Shown here: positions 34,105 to 43,094 of the stretch, in pieces
Numbering within the stretch: the stretch's first letter is position 1
Layout: each line of letters opens with the position of its first letter
DNA from: Gordius sp. MW1
Lineage: Eukaryota > Nematomorpha > Gordioida > Gordea > Gordiidae
Reading direction: 5' to 3'
Assembly (NCBI GenBank): GCA_964036665.1
Contig: OZ038529.1
Span: 10,672,060 to 10,736,059, forward strand
DNA length: 64,000 nucleotides
Position numbers and translations under genes: made by a program
The notes under the pieces: generated by a model
The model's database searches: none
The model's input: only the letters and a program-made list of their open reading frames with translations
Told to the model about the DNA's origin: nothing

Positions 34105-35150
34105 GTTAATAAAGGTTAAGGAGAAGTCTTCTTCTTAGATGCTTTAGGAGGAACTGGTAAAACTTTCCTACTGACTTTGCTCTGGCAACTATTCGGTCCA
34201 AAATTAATATAGCCGTGGTTCTAGCGTCTTCCGGAAGGCTGTCACATAATTACCCGGTAGAAACACTGCGCATTCAGCTTAAAATTGTCTTTAAACGCTT
34301 ATTATTGTAAAACTCTAATGTGTAACATTTCCAGATCATATGGAATGGGTATAGTATTACAGAAGTGCAAACTCATTGTTTGGGATGAACGCACAATGGC
34401 TTATGAAAAACCGCTCTAAGTTCTAATCGGTAATCGCAAGATTTACAAAGAACCATCAAACCTATTGGTAACGCAAGGTTATTGCTTTCAGGAGATTTCA
34501 GGCAAACTTTACCGGTTCTCTTACGATCCACCCCTGCGGATGAAATTAATGCTTGCCTAAAATATTCTATTTTGTTGCCTTATGATGTCAAAACATTAAA
34601 TCTAACTACTAATATGCGTGTAGTATTTCAAAATCATCCTGCATGTGAGATATTCTCCCATTAATTGCTAGAATTTAGGAAGGGAACAGTGCACGTTGAT
34701 ATATGCTCAGGACGGATATCTTTTCCTACCAACATTTGCAATTTTGTTCCATCTAAACTGCTTGGTTGATAAAGTGTTTCCAAATATTAACGCCCATTAT
34801 CATAATCGACTTTGGCTCCGCCAACGGGCTATTCTCGCCCCCAAGAATAATGACGTCCAAATCTCATTCTGTCTAACATTCAAGGCAATCCAATTAATTA
34901 CAAGTCGGTTGACACTGCTGTCAATTTATTGATGACGCAAATTATGCAATCGAATTTTTCAATTCAAATGATCTGGCAGGGATGCCACCTCACCATCTAC
35001 ATTCGAAAATCGGCGTACCAAGTATCGCGATGTGCAATTTCAGTCAGCCAAAATTTTGCAATGGTTTACGTCTCGCTGTTAAACGCTTGATGTGCAACGT
35101 TGAAGAAGCCACGATTTTGACTGGACATGTGTATTTTTAAATTTTATAAC
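34105..35150 (+). pseudogene. Helitron PIF1-type helicase, broken
   Basis: Segments of a superfamily 1 helicase in order: FFLDALGGTGKTFL (Walker A; GGTGKT), a VVLASSGRLS-like motif Ia, CKLIVWDE (Walker B-like), then LLSGDFRQTLPVLLRSTPAD, LNLTTNMRV, EFLNSNDLAGMPPHHL, and CNGLRLAVKRLM followed by EEATILTG. These are the hallmark blocks of Helitron-encoded helicase, which unwinds DNA during rolling-circle transposition. The last motifs after ILTG are absent and there are several frame changes and stops, so it is inactive. No N-terminal Rep nuclease was found upstream between 33.2 and 34.1 kb. Confidence 0.85.
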
Positions 35151-35400
35151 TCCATAACAGGTATAGCTGTATATATCTTCATTTTAGCCTATCTGCTAAT
35201 ACCAATAAGTTTCTTCCCAACCAACCATATCAATCTCCCAATTTTATTCTTATACAAACTTATTTTTAGGTAAATTTAAGCATAGTTTTCTTTCGGCCGT
35301 CCGAAGCCAGGCCCGAACCTGGCTCGACTGGTCAGGCATATCTTAACATCTCTCAGGTAAAGTTAAAACCGTATATGTGCAATCAAAATATTAATATACC

Positions 35401-35561
35401 CATGGGCGTAGCCAGAGGGACAAGGAGGGGTGGCTGCCCCCCATCCAAACAATTTTTTTTTAATTTATTAAAATTATGGTTAAAATTTTAAAAAATTATC
35501 ATTTTACTTCTGCCTAAATCATTATTGCCCCCCTCTAAATCCAATGCTGGCTACCCTTATA
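35401..35561. mobile_element. CATGGGCGTAGCC-type MITE inside Helitron
   Basis: Starts CATGGGCGTAGCCAG and ends CTGGCTACCCTTATA-like; both flanks carry AATATACC (35393-35400 and 35562-35569), an exact 8-bp duplication as made by hAT transposases. Sub-termini are G/C-rich; the middle is AT-rich and non-coding. Confidence 0.8.
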
Positions 35562-36158
35562 AATATACCATAAGTCCCTTTTTAAACTTAAATACACTCG
35601 CAGGTCTAAACTTATTATATCAATTTTTTTACTTTATACTTTTTAAGTCATTATCTTTATACTGGTTTTTATTATAATCATACCTCACCTATAACACCTT
35701 CATCTGATCAATGTTTTACTAGGTATAACGATATAACTATCTTTCTAATTTTTTTTTTCATTCATAAATATTTCGCTTCCATTATACTCGCGGAAATTTG
35801 TATAATTTCTAATTATTTCTCATTCCAGCCAAACATTATAAAAGCCTTCATTTAACCAAATTTGAAGGAGATCTCTTAATATCTCTTCATTTTTATACTA
35901 TACATTTTAGGCTATGACAATACACTATTATAAACGCTGTACTAAACTATTTTCTATACATTGTCGAACATTATAACAAACTTTTATACACCAGTGCAGT
36001 GGTTTATAAATTTTTGTTACCCAACTATGCATATTACCGTTAACATCGCACTTTTCAATGTATAAAATTAACAAATACCTTATAAGTATATAAGTATCCT
36101 TTTTCCTATATTTTTTTATATCATAAACGTTACACCCATTTAGCTAATTAAGGACTAG

Positions 36159-36188
36159 CCAAAGCAACGCTTGGTGGGGCACAGCTAG
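36159..36188 (+). other. Helitron 3' hairpin and CTAG end
   Basis: CCAAAGCAACGCTTGG folds with stem CCAA/TTGG and GC/GC (one bulged A, loop AAC); ten bases later comes CTAG. This is the normal Helitron replication-termination signal. Confidence 0.85.
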
Positions 36189-36575
36189 TTTTATTATAGA
36201 ATAAACATATTCATTATAAATTATGGCAGCAAAAAAGTTTAGTTTTTCTCTACACATGATATACCTCGACCTACTACGATACCCCTCTAACTCAACTATT
36301 CCTCTCCAGCTCCACAACTTCCCTTTTGTTGCCACGCTTTGTGACTCCTTCGAGATTTTATATCGGAAAATATTCATCATTTTATTATATAATAAACAGA
36401 TTCATTATAAATTATGACAGCAAAAAAGTTTAGTTTTTCTCTACACATGATATACCTAAACCTACTACGATACCCCTCTAACTCTACTACCTCTCTAGCT
36501 CCACAACTTCCCTTTTGCTGCCACGCTTTGTGACTCCTTCGAGATTTTATATAGAAAAATATTCATATCGCCCAT
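36189..36575 (+). repeat. tandem ~190-bp repeat, two units
   Basis: TTTATTATATAATAAACA, TTCATTATAAATTATG, AGCAAAAAAGTTTAGTTTTT, CCTACTACGATACCCCTCTA, TTTGTGACTCCTTCGAGATT occur twice (from 36189 and from about 36380), closely similar. The first unit's left edge is the Helitron insertion site. Confidence 0.8.
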
Positions 36576-37084
36576 TTTAGATTCATCAGTTAAGTTATTT
36601 GTGCAACTAACTTTCCCCTTCCCACTCTATCAAATAAAATCAATAATATAAGTTATATATTTCGTGGGGGTATTCGTTTTCCTCACCCATGTGACGTAAT
36701 CGATTGAGGGGTGGAGATGTAGTTTGTTTAACAAGTATTGATAAAACTTACCATTTACACTACACCTATTAACTTTAATGATTTTTTGAAATTTACCGCA
36801 GATATTTGAGGTCGGTCACTAAAATTGAGGGAAATAAAGTATTTCTCCTAGTCCTATTGCTTTACTGGTTTCTCCCTTTTCCCTCCCCTAGGAATTATAG
36901 CAACGTTAGTTAGTTTAGTAGTGCAGCAGTGAGTGACAAAAATGCATAGCGCAAGCGCTCATAAAACGAATTCATTGCCAAGGTTAATCTAATCCGCCAC
37001 CACACACACAACCTCCATCACACAGTGCAGCAGCAGTACTATTCATACCCACCCCTCTGGAGGGGTGGGGCGGGGCATAGCTTT
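36576..37084. other. no recognisable gene
   Basis: Mixed-composition spacer; contains TGACGTAA at about 36691 and a CA-rich patch near 37000. No frame or repeat could be assigned. Confidence 0.35.
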
Positions 37085-37705
37085 TCGATACCCTTCAAGT
37101 TATTTGCCCCAGCTTTCTGACCTGAAGGTTCGAGTTCAAGCCCAGGAGAGGACAAATTTATTTTTTTTCAATTAAATTAATATTTTGTTCTTCTTAATAT
37201 CATTGATAATATAACTTTTTGACCGTCCGCTGGCTCCTGATTAATGAAAAAAATGACTATTGGCCAAATAAATCGAATTTTTTTTCCGTGTTTGGATTTG
37301 TATATTAGGTTAACATTGATAATTACCCTATGCCCTCCCCTACAGGGCCTATGCCTCTACTGATGTGGGTTCGAATCCCGGCGAGGGCAAATTCTATATT
37401 TTTAATTAATATATCGTTCTTGTTATTACCATTTAATGTGACTTTTTGACCTTCCGCTGGCTACTGACTAATGAAAAAAAGCCCATTGGCCAAAGTAGTA
37501 ATTCGAAAATTAAATTTTTTTTCGCTTCGGAATTAGTTAACATTGATATCTACCCTATGACCGTCAGTCCCTTCCCATCTTTCTTGCCCATAAATTGCAT
37601 AGCAAATAAGCTACTTTTATACAGAGTATAGAAGAGTTCCCCCTTCCCCTTCCCCCTTCCCTTCCCTTCCCCCCTCCCCCTTCCCACGAGGGCCGAAGGC
37701 CCGAG
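37085..37705 (+). mobile_element. Helentron-like element, short, with 3' hairpin
   Basis: A tRNA-like 3' half (GGTTCGAGTTCAAGCCCAGG at about 37127), one B-box block, two core units, then GCCCATAAATTGCATAGC (right sub-terminal repeat), a polypyrimidine tract and CGAGGGCCGAAGGCCCGAG ending at 37705. The left end with TTGCTATGCAATTTATG is missing. Confidence 0.65.
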
Positions 37706-37749
37706 TTTCTATAACTTTTTATATATTTAAACGCAAAATAAAAAGTGTA

Positions 37750-38583
37750 TTACCTGAAGGTGAAGGTGGCATGTAAAATAAAAAATATATTACCTGAAGG
37801 TGAAAATGGCATGTATGGAGGTGAAGTAAACGGAGGATTAGTATTTCGACTAGTGGCAGGAGATGAAGTATATGGATGAGTTGTATAGGGAGTAGTATAG
37901 GAAGTATTGGTATATGGAGGTATTGTCTGTGTTGGCTCAGTGTATGGATTAAAAGTATATAAAGTTGTATTAAGTGTAGTTGTAGTGTATAGAAAAATAT
38001 AAAGAGGAGTAATAGATGGGCTTGTATATGTAGGAGTAGTATCTGAAGTATAAGTATAAGGTGAAATGGACGGAGGTGTAATATACAGAGTAGAAATAAT
38101 TGAAGGAGTAGCAGATGTAGATGAATTATCCGAAATATTAGAATATGGAATATTGTATGGAGTTGAAGTAAATAAAGGTTTTGTTGTAGTATATACAGAT
38201 GTGTATTGAGGTGTGCTAGATAGAGGTGGTGTATACGGAGGAGTGCTACCTAACTTAGAAGAAGTATATGGAGGTGTAGTAGGTAAAGATGAAGTATACA
38301 GAATTTTAGTATAGGGATTAGTATATGAATCTGATGTATATGTAGGTGCTGGGGTAGAACTATTTGGAAGTGTAATAGATAGAGTTGAAGTATATGGAGG
38401 TGTAGTTGATGAAATTGAGAATTGCGGAGGAGCGATATATACAGTAGTATATTGAGTAGAAGTATATAAAGGATTAGGAGTTAGGGGCGTATCATATGAA
38501 GGAGTATAGGGTAGCTTAGAGCTGTACCCAATCCCCGACTCCATCCAAATCGCTACTGGTAAGATAAACGTGATAAGCAACAT
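37750..38583 (-). CDS. secreted Thr/Pro/Ser/Tyr-rich (mucin-like) protein, 5' exon
   Basis: The frame opens with MLLITFILPVAIWMESGIG, a likely signal peptide, then about 250 residues made almost only of T, P, S and Y with a loose PYTS/TTPPYTS period. This composition suggests a heavily O-glycosylated secreted or cell-surface protein; no enzymatic domain is seen. A TATATATA box stands 33 bases upstream of the ATG. Near the end, CCTTCAG|GTAATA occurs twice, 40 bases apart (about 37788-37810 and 37750-37770), looking like a duplicated splice donor, so the final residues of the open frame may be intron and the real protein may continue in a further exon. A longer paralogue lies at 54.8-57.2 kb. 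Function unknown; adhesive, cuticular or mucus roles are guesses. Confidence 0.6.
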   Translation of the reverse strand: MLLITFILPVAIWMESGIGYSSKLPYTPSYDTPLTPNPLYTSTQYTTVYIAPPQFSISSTTPPYTSTLSITLPNSSTPAPTYTSDSYTNPYTKILYTSSLPTTPPYTSSKLGSTPPYTPPLSSTPQYTSVYTTTKPLFTSTPYNIPYSNISDNSSTSATPSIISTLYITPPSISPYTYTSDTTPTYTSPSITPLYIFLYTTTTLNTTLYTFNPYTEPTQTIPPYTNTSYTTPYTTHPYTSSPATSRNTNPPFTSPPYMPFSPSGNIFFILHATFTFR

Positions 38584-38615
38584 TTTAACGCAATATTTGT
38601 TATTACAAAATAAGC

Positions 38616-38623
38616 TATATATA
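38616..38623 (-). promoter_or_regulatory. TATA box of mucin-like gene 1
   Basis: TATATATA whose near edge is 33 bases from the ATG at 38583. The paralogue has the same motif at the same distance, implying a very short 5' leader. Confidence 0.5.
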
Positions 38624-38629
38624 CATTTT

Positions 38630-40028
38630 TAGAACCCGATAAAAATGCCAAAAAATTACATAAGCTTAACACCTTTCGATTATAATGATTACAATTTGAA
38701 TTTACACAAATTGTCCTCAGGCCATGTTTTTGACCATAACTTAACTTAGAATCAAGGTCATTCATAACGCGCTTTATTTTATAATGAAGCCAAATATGCT
38801 GTGTTTTCCAAAAAGGAATTGTAAAACCAAGGTCAATTAATTGCAAATTACCATTTGTTATTTCTTTACCAAATGACATTGTTGCTGAGAATTTCTACAA
38901 TAACATTAAGTTAGCGCTCTTATTTAATTAATAAGGTAAATGCAAAGTACAAACAAAATATACATGCCATTTAGCAAAGATTTGAAGTATTTTTTGTCTT
39001 CAAAAAGCATAGATATATGTCAATAAGCGTGATCTTTGTTGATCCTAATCAGATATAACGCAAACCTATAAATGCACAAAATAAAATTAATGCAGTGGCG
39101 TATATAGGATTGCCTCAAGGGGGGAGAAATTTTTTGATAAATAATATTATCTAAAAAATTATTAAAATTATATCCACCAGTAATAGGCAGGATTGTTTTG
39201 TATCAACAAATTTTGATCAGACAAAAATTAATTGAAACTATATACATTTGATTTTAAAATATTTTTTGATAAAAAATTCATTAGTTTTATCAAATGTTTA
39301 TGTTTTTACTTAGAAAAAGTATTAACAGTTAAATCATTTAAATTTTATAACCAAATTCCGCCCGTAGTCGTTCTTCTAAAGACGCAATTTTCAAAGAGCT
39401 ACTTTTAATTTTGAAAAGGCCAACCAGGGCCAATGTTTAAACTAGAAATAAGCAGGGGTTTTTTGGGCTTAATTGGCCCACTAATACGAAACATTTGCAC
39501 GGGTCCGTTAAAATTATAGGCCCGCATTTTTTTGCAAAGAACAGGCCTAGCCTGGATCCTTCTGATTTTTTTATAATTTGCTGCTTTTAAATGCCATATG
39601 TTGAATGTTCATTTTTAATCATGTTAAAAATAAGTCTCAAACAGGCTTTTGTTTCTTCCAACCGGCAACCCACCGTTAAATTTTCAATAGTGACATTTGA
39701 AGCTGCGTAAAATCATTTATGACAATTGAAACTCTCAGCCAAGTTAATTTTATTTAACTATAATTACCTAGTTTTGTTAATTTTTTACCATTCCCTCATT
39801 AAAAAGTAGAAAACTATTGAGGTACACTTAAAATTACAAATTCTATGCATAAATGACGAACATAAATTAATATTGATTAGATCATATTGTAAAATTAAAA
39901 AATAATAAATTTTGATAAACACCATAAAAAACACCATTTATTATATATTAAAATACAAGAATAAAAAGATTATTGAAATAATTCTGGTGCGGAGCCGGGC
40001 TTTTTATAGCTAGACCCGTCCCGAGTTC
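38630..40028. other. intergenic; no gene recognised
   Basis: A 108-codon minus frame overlapping the mucin promoter (38553-38879) has no family features. At about 39096 CAGTGGCGTATATAGG, then CAAGGGGGG, looks like one hAT-type left end without an identified partner. GGCCC-rich patches at 39410-39560 and 39990-40025 are unclassified. Confidence 0.35.
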
Positions 40029-40151
40029 AATAATAAAAAATCTTTTTTCTAATTCCAAAAACATATGATAAACATAATAACATCCCCAAGGTATATATAA
40101 CTATAAGATATTATAAATAACGTATATAAACACAAGTTATATAACATTACA
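40029..40151 (-). repeat. 3' LTR of Gag-only element
   Basis: Begins TGTAATGTTATATAACTTGT on the minus strand and ends near TTATTATT; about 96% identical by eye to the 5' LTR. Confidence 0.85.
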
Positions 40152-40234
40152 TTTCTTCCCACTTTAAAAGGCTAAAACTTTTCATGATAACGTAAGGGAG
40201 GATTTCGCTTTCTGGTCGATCGCCTTAACTGAAC

Positions 40235-41175
40235 CTATTTGATTGTTTGTCTTCTTAACGGAACCTCTTCCATAATTTGCCTTTCCGGTTTCATATTTTT
40301 TTCGATCGGAATATCGGACGTTGGTATAATCGTTGACATGTATCGCATTCTTAACTGATCTCCATGTTTTCTTCGAATTCCTTTGTTGTTACGAACGCTA
40401 TAGGAGTGTTCGCCATTTCGTTCCGGCATTGATATAAATTGTTTATATCATACTTAATCCCAATTGAATAGATGATATGATTCACTTGAATTTTTGTTTT
40501 GCAAAATTTTGCAAAATGACCTAATCTTTTACATTTATTGCACATTTTATTAAAGGCCAAACAATTGTTGTTTTATGTCCTTTCCCACATTTATTGCAAT
40601 TCTTTATAAAGTTATGTTGATTTGTCCATTTATTTTTTTGTTGTATTTTGTTTAATTCATTTGAGGAAGGATTAACTTCTTTATTTGCAAGATGCATTGA
40701 TTCAGCTAAGTTATAAATATCATTAATCACATCTAGTCCAGTATGCTTTACAGCATTCGGCCATCTTGCTCTAACATCTATCTCCAATTGTACATTATGC
40801 AACCCATTTAAGAATTGATCACCCAATCATTCATACAACAATTTAAAATGACAACATTCTGCAGAAGCTTTCAACCTAGTCACATAATCAATCAAAGATT
40901 CATCTACTTGTTTAACGCATCGCATAAAGTTTAGTCTTCCTTGAAATATGGTGGATTTCGTTTGGAATACCTTCTTAATTAATTTGATCAAATCTTCATA
41001 TTCAAGTGAGGATATATTTTCTGGATAAACAAAGTATCAATAATTCCACGTGTTTCTGTCCCATGTAACCTAAGATAGTTTTGGTTCTAGTTTCTTTTGG
41101 GACATGTTTTGATTCAAAGATATTATCAAGAGTGAACATATATGTATTTATGTTCTCACCTGCCTTTTATTGCGG
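40235..41175 (-). pseudogene. Gag with two zinc knuckles, Metaviridae-like
   Basis: Capsid-type sequence followed by nucleocapsid knuckles. Read right to left: FTLDNIFESK, a LGYMGTETRGI-type stretch, YEDLIKLI-like, FQGRLNFMRCVKQVDESLID, YVTRLKASAECCHF, GDQFLNGLHN, then CNKCGKGHKTT and CNKCKRLGHFAKFC (canonical C-x2-C-x4-H-x4-C). This is the order of invertebrate Gypsy-type Gag (R-F-x(4)-R-x(2)-ES--YV, then -DQF--GL, then tandem knuckles). Gag packages element RNA into particles. A TGA stops the frame at about 40830 and there are frame changes near 40530 and 41040, so the copy is not translatable as a whole. Confidence 0.75.
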
Positions 41176-41190
41176 TATTCCTTCCATTTT

Positions 41191-41208
41191 TGTTTATCGA
41201 CCGCGCCA
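41191..41208 (-). other. primer-binding-site-like sequence
   Basis: TGGCGCGGTCGATAAACA on the minus strand lies 4-5 bases after the 5' LTR; TGG at its start would pair with a tRNA CCA end. Confidence 0.6.
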
Positions 41209-41212
41209 CTAT

Positions 41213-41335
41213 AATAATAAGAAATCTTTATTCTAATTCCAATAACATATGATAAACATAATAACATCCCTAAGGTATATATAACTAAAAGATATTATAA
41301 ATAACGTATATAAACACAAGTTATATAACATTACA
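41213..41335 (-). repeat. 5' LTR of Gag-only element
   Basis: Upstream LTR on the minus strand, same length as its partner; immediately followed by the primer-binding-like site. Confidence 0.85.
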
Positions 41336-41520
41336 CCAAGCACGTTATATTACCATAAAGCTCGTCCAAGCCCGGCCTGAAATCAATAAAAATCACATCC
41401 GTGCCCCGCATATGCCATTCTCATGCCAGAATTTTATAATTTTAATTTATATTTGCTTTAATAAAGCTCGCTATGTCATGATCATCAAAAAGTACTTTTT
41501 GAAAATCGCTTTATTAAACC

Positions 41521-41787
41521 ATGAGGATTCATCATTATAATTTAAATTTGATCATCAATTTCTATTTGAAAATGTATTTTAAAGTAAATTTAAAAATGAA
41601 GCGTGCAAAACGCTTTATAAAATTATCATTTAATTTGAATACTAATTATTTGGTTTTTATAATTATATTCTTTTCAAGTAGTATTAACGCTCGCAATTTA
41701 AAAAAGAAGAATAAAGTTAGTAAAGATAAGTATGTCAAAGGCTTAGAAAATTTAATTATCAATTCTTTGTTACAAAAATTAGACTAG
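41521..41787 (+). CDS. possible short secreted basic peptide
   Basis: An 88-codon frame in AT-rich DNA. From an internal Met (about 41599) it reads a basic start (MKRAKRFIKL), a hydrophobic stretch YLVFIIIFFSSSINA that could be a signal peptide with an Ala cleavage site, and a 33-residue Lys-rich tail ending LENLIINSLLQKLD. No homologue recognised. AT-rich DNA often makes Lys/Ile/Asn/Phe frames by chance, so this is weak. Confidence 0.2.
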   Translation: MRIHHYNLNLIINFYLKMYFKVNLKMKRAKRFIKLSFNLNTNYLVFIIIFFSSSINARNLKKKNKVSKDKYVKGLENLIINSLLQKLD

Positions 41788-42109
41788 GATTAGCATTTTC
41801 CTCTTTTATTTTAGAGGTTTAGATAGTTTTAAAACAAAATAATTGAGATAATCATTTTTTTCTTTATAAAATACGCAATAGATTCGAAATTAGTGGAATT
41901 TTATCTAAAATTAAATCTTAAACTAACTAATATTTTTAATTATTTATATATGCGCAACACTAATAAGAATAATCAGAAGATAATAATATCCCCTTTGAGG
42001 AGTGCTGCAATTAACTTAAAAGTTTACCCTAATTAGCGCCATCTATCGGCGATTTTAATTAGAGATTAATTTGAACTATATATATCCCTATCTTTTTTAG
42101 CATGTGACT

Positions 42110-42200
42110 TCGAAAATGATAACAGACATATAACGTTTTCGCTCTTATTAGAGCTCATTAGTATGCCATAGTTAATTTTCTAGTCACACACTAAGCGAGA
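42110..42200 (-). ncRNA. hammerhead ribozyme remnant, mutated core
   Basis: Reverse copy: the core reads CTAATGA instead of CTGATGA (the invariant G5 is lost), then GCTC-TAATAA-GAGC and GAAA, and GTC before TGTTATC. The lost G should abolish cleavage. Stem III here is a better match (ACG against ATGT) than in the forward copy. Confidence 0.6.
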
Positions 42201-42578
42201 TAGGTATATATTTAATGCTCAAATTAGATTTAAACCCATTCTTATGGTGGCTATGAAATAACCCTCATATTTATGGTAGTAATAATTATTTTGTTTGCTA
42301 AAAAAGATAGGGATATATATAGTGTAAATTAGACTCTAATTAAAATCGCCGATAGATGGCGCTAATTAGGGTAAACTTTTAAGTTAATTGCGGCACTCCT
42401 GAAAGGGGTTATTATTATCTTCTGATTATTATCGATAAACCCGCAATTCATTTACTTATTTCTCATATAATAAAACAAAATAATTATTACTACCATAATT
42501 ATGAGGGTTATTTCATAGCCACCATAAGAATGGATATAAATTTAATTTGAGCATTATATATACCTATCTCGCTTAGTG

Positions 42579-42663
42579 TGTGACTAGAAAATTAACTATG
42601 GCATACTGATGAGCTCTAATAAGAGCGAAAAGCTATATGTCTGTTATCATTTTCGAAGTCACA
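42579..42663 (+). ncRNA. hammerhead ribozyme, intact core (type I)
   Basis: CTGATGA at 42606-42612, stem II GCTC-TAATAA-GAGC (42613-42626), GAAA (42627-42630) and GTC (42639-42641) are in canonical order. Distal stem I is strong: TGTGACT (42579-42585) pairs with AGTCACA (42657-42663) and GAAAAT (42587-42592) with ATTTTC (42649-42654); ATA/TGT closes next to the core around an internal loop. Stem III is very short. Predicted cleavage is after C42641. Confidence 0.75.
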
Positions 42664-43094
42664 TGCTAAAAAAGATAGGGATATATATAGTTCAAATTAG
42701 TCTCTAATTAAAATCGCCATAAAAGGCGCTAATTAGGGTAAACTTTTAAGTTAATTGCGGCACTCCTGAAAGGGGTTATTATTATCTTCTGATTATTATC
42801 AACAGTGGCGTAGCTAGGGGGGGGGGCCCAAGGGGCCCGGGCCCCCCCCCCCCCAAGAGCAAAAACCGGGCCCCATGGGCCCCCCCAAGGGAAAAATCTT
42901 GGGCCCCTGGGCCCCGTACGCCATTTTTTTTTATCTTAATTAGGAGAAAATATGAAGATTATAATTATTTGTTTTTGAATATAACTTTTAATTATAATAT
43001 AAAGCCCAAATATTTGTTTAAAAAATGCAATTTAACGGTTTACAGCCTAGTATTAACTTTAAATGATATTAGAAATGAGGATCACTATCAAATT

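Larger units (their letters stand above)
33217..36188 (+). mobile_element. Helitron, both ends intact, coding region decayed
   Basis: Starts with TCTATATATATA (5' TC) after host A33216 and ends with a hairpin plus CTAG (36185-36188) before host T36189, the A^T insertion expected for Helitrons. The unfilled site exists nearby: TTCATCA|TTTTATTATA at 36373-36389. The interior holds a PIF1-type helicase remnant but no recognisable Rep (HUH) domain, and a MITE at 35401. Confidence 0.88.
40029..41335 (-). mobile_element. Gag-only terminal-repeat (LTR) retroelement
   Basis: Two direct repeats of about 123 bp (41213-41335 upstream, 40029-40151 downstream on the minus strand) differ at about 5 positions. 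The minus strand reads TGTAATGTTATATAAC at the LTR start, TGGCGCGGTCGATAAACA (primer-binding-site-like) just after the 5' repeat, and AAAGTGGGAAGAAA (polypurine tract) just before the 3' repeat. Between lies one Gag-type frame and nothing else; there is no room for protease, RT or integrase. Flanks CCGAG and CCAAG may be a worn 5-bp target duplication. It would need another element's pol enzymes to move. Confidence 0.8.
41986..42802. repeat. hammerhead-type repeat cluster (inverted copy plus tandem copies)
   Basis: Three partial copies of one unit. Copy a is reversed (41986-42296); copy b (42297-42475) and copy c (42476-42802) run forward, with TGCTAAAAAAGATAGGGATA recurring 368 bp apart. Copies a and c meet copy b through an inverted repeat containing CCATTCTTATGGTGGCTATG. 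All units end with AATTGCGGCACTCCTGAAAG and TTATTATCTTCTGATT. The last copy is cut by a hAT element at 42803 and resumes at 45111. Penelope-like elements and animal retrozymes both carry hammerheads in small tandem repeats; no RT is present. Confidence 0.75.

Noticed and set aside
38553-38879. 108-codon minus-strand frame overlapping the mucin-like start
   Set aside because: It covers the TATA box and the ATG of the better-supported mucin-like gene in another frame and has no family features.
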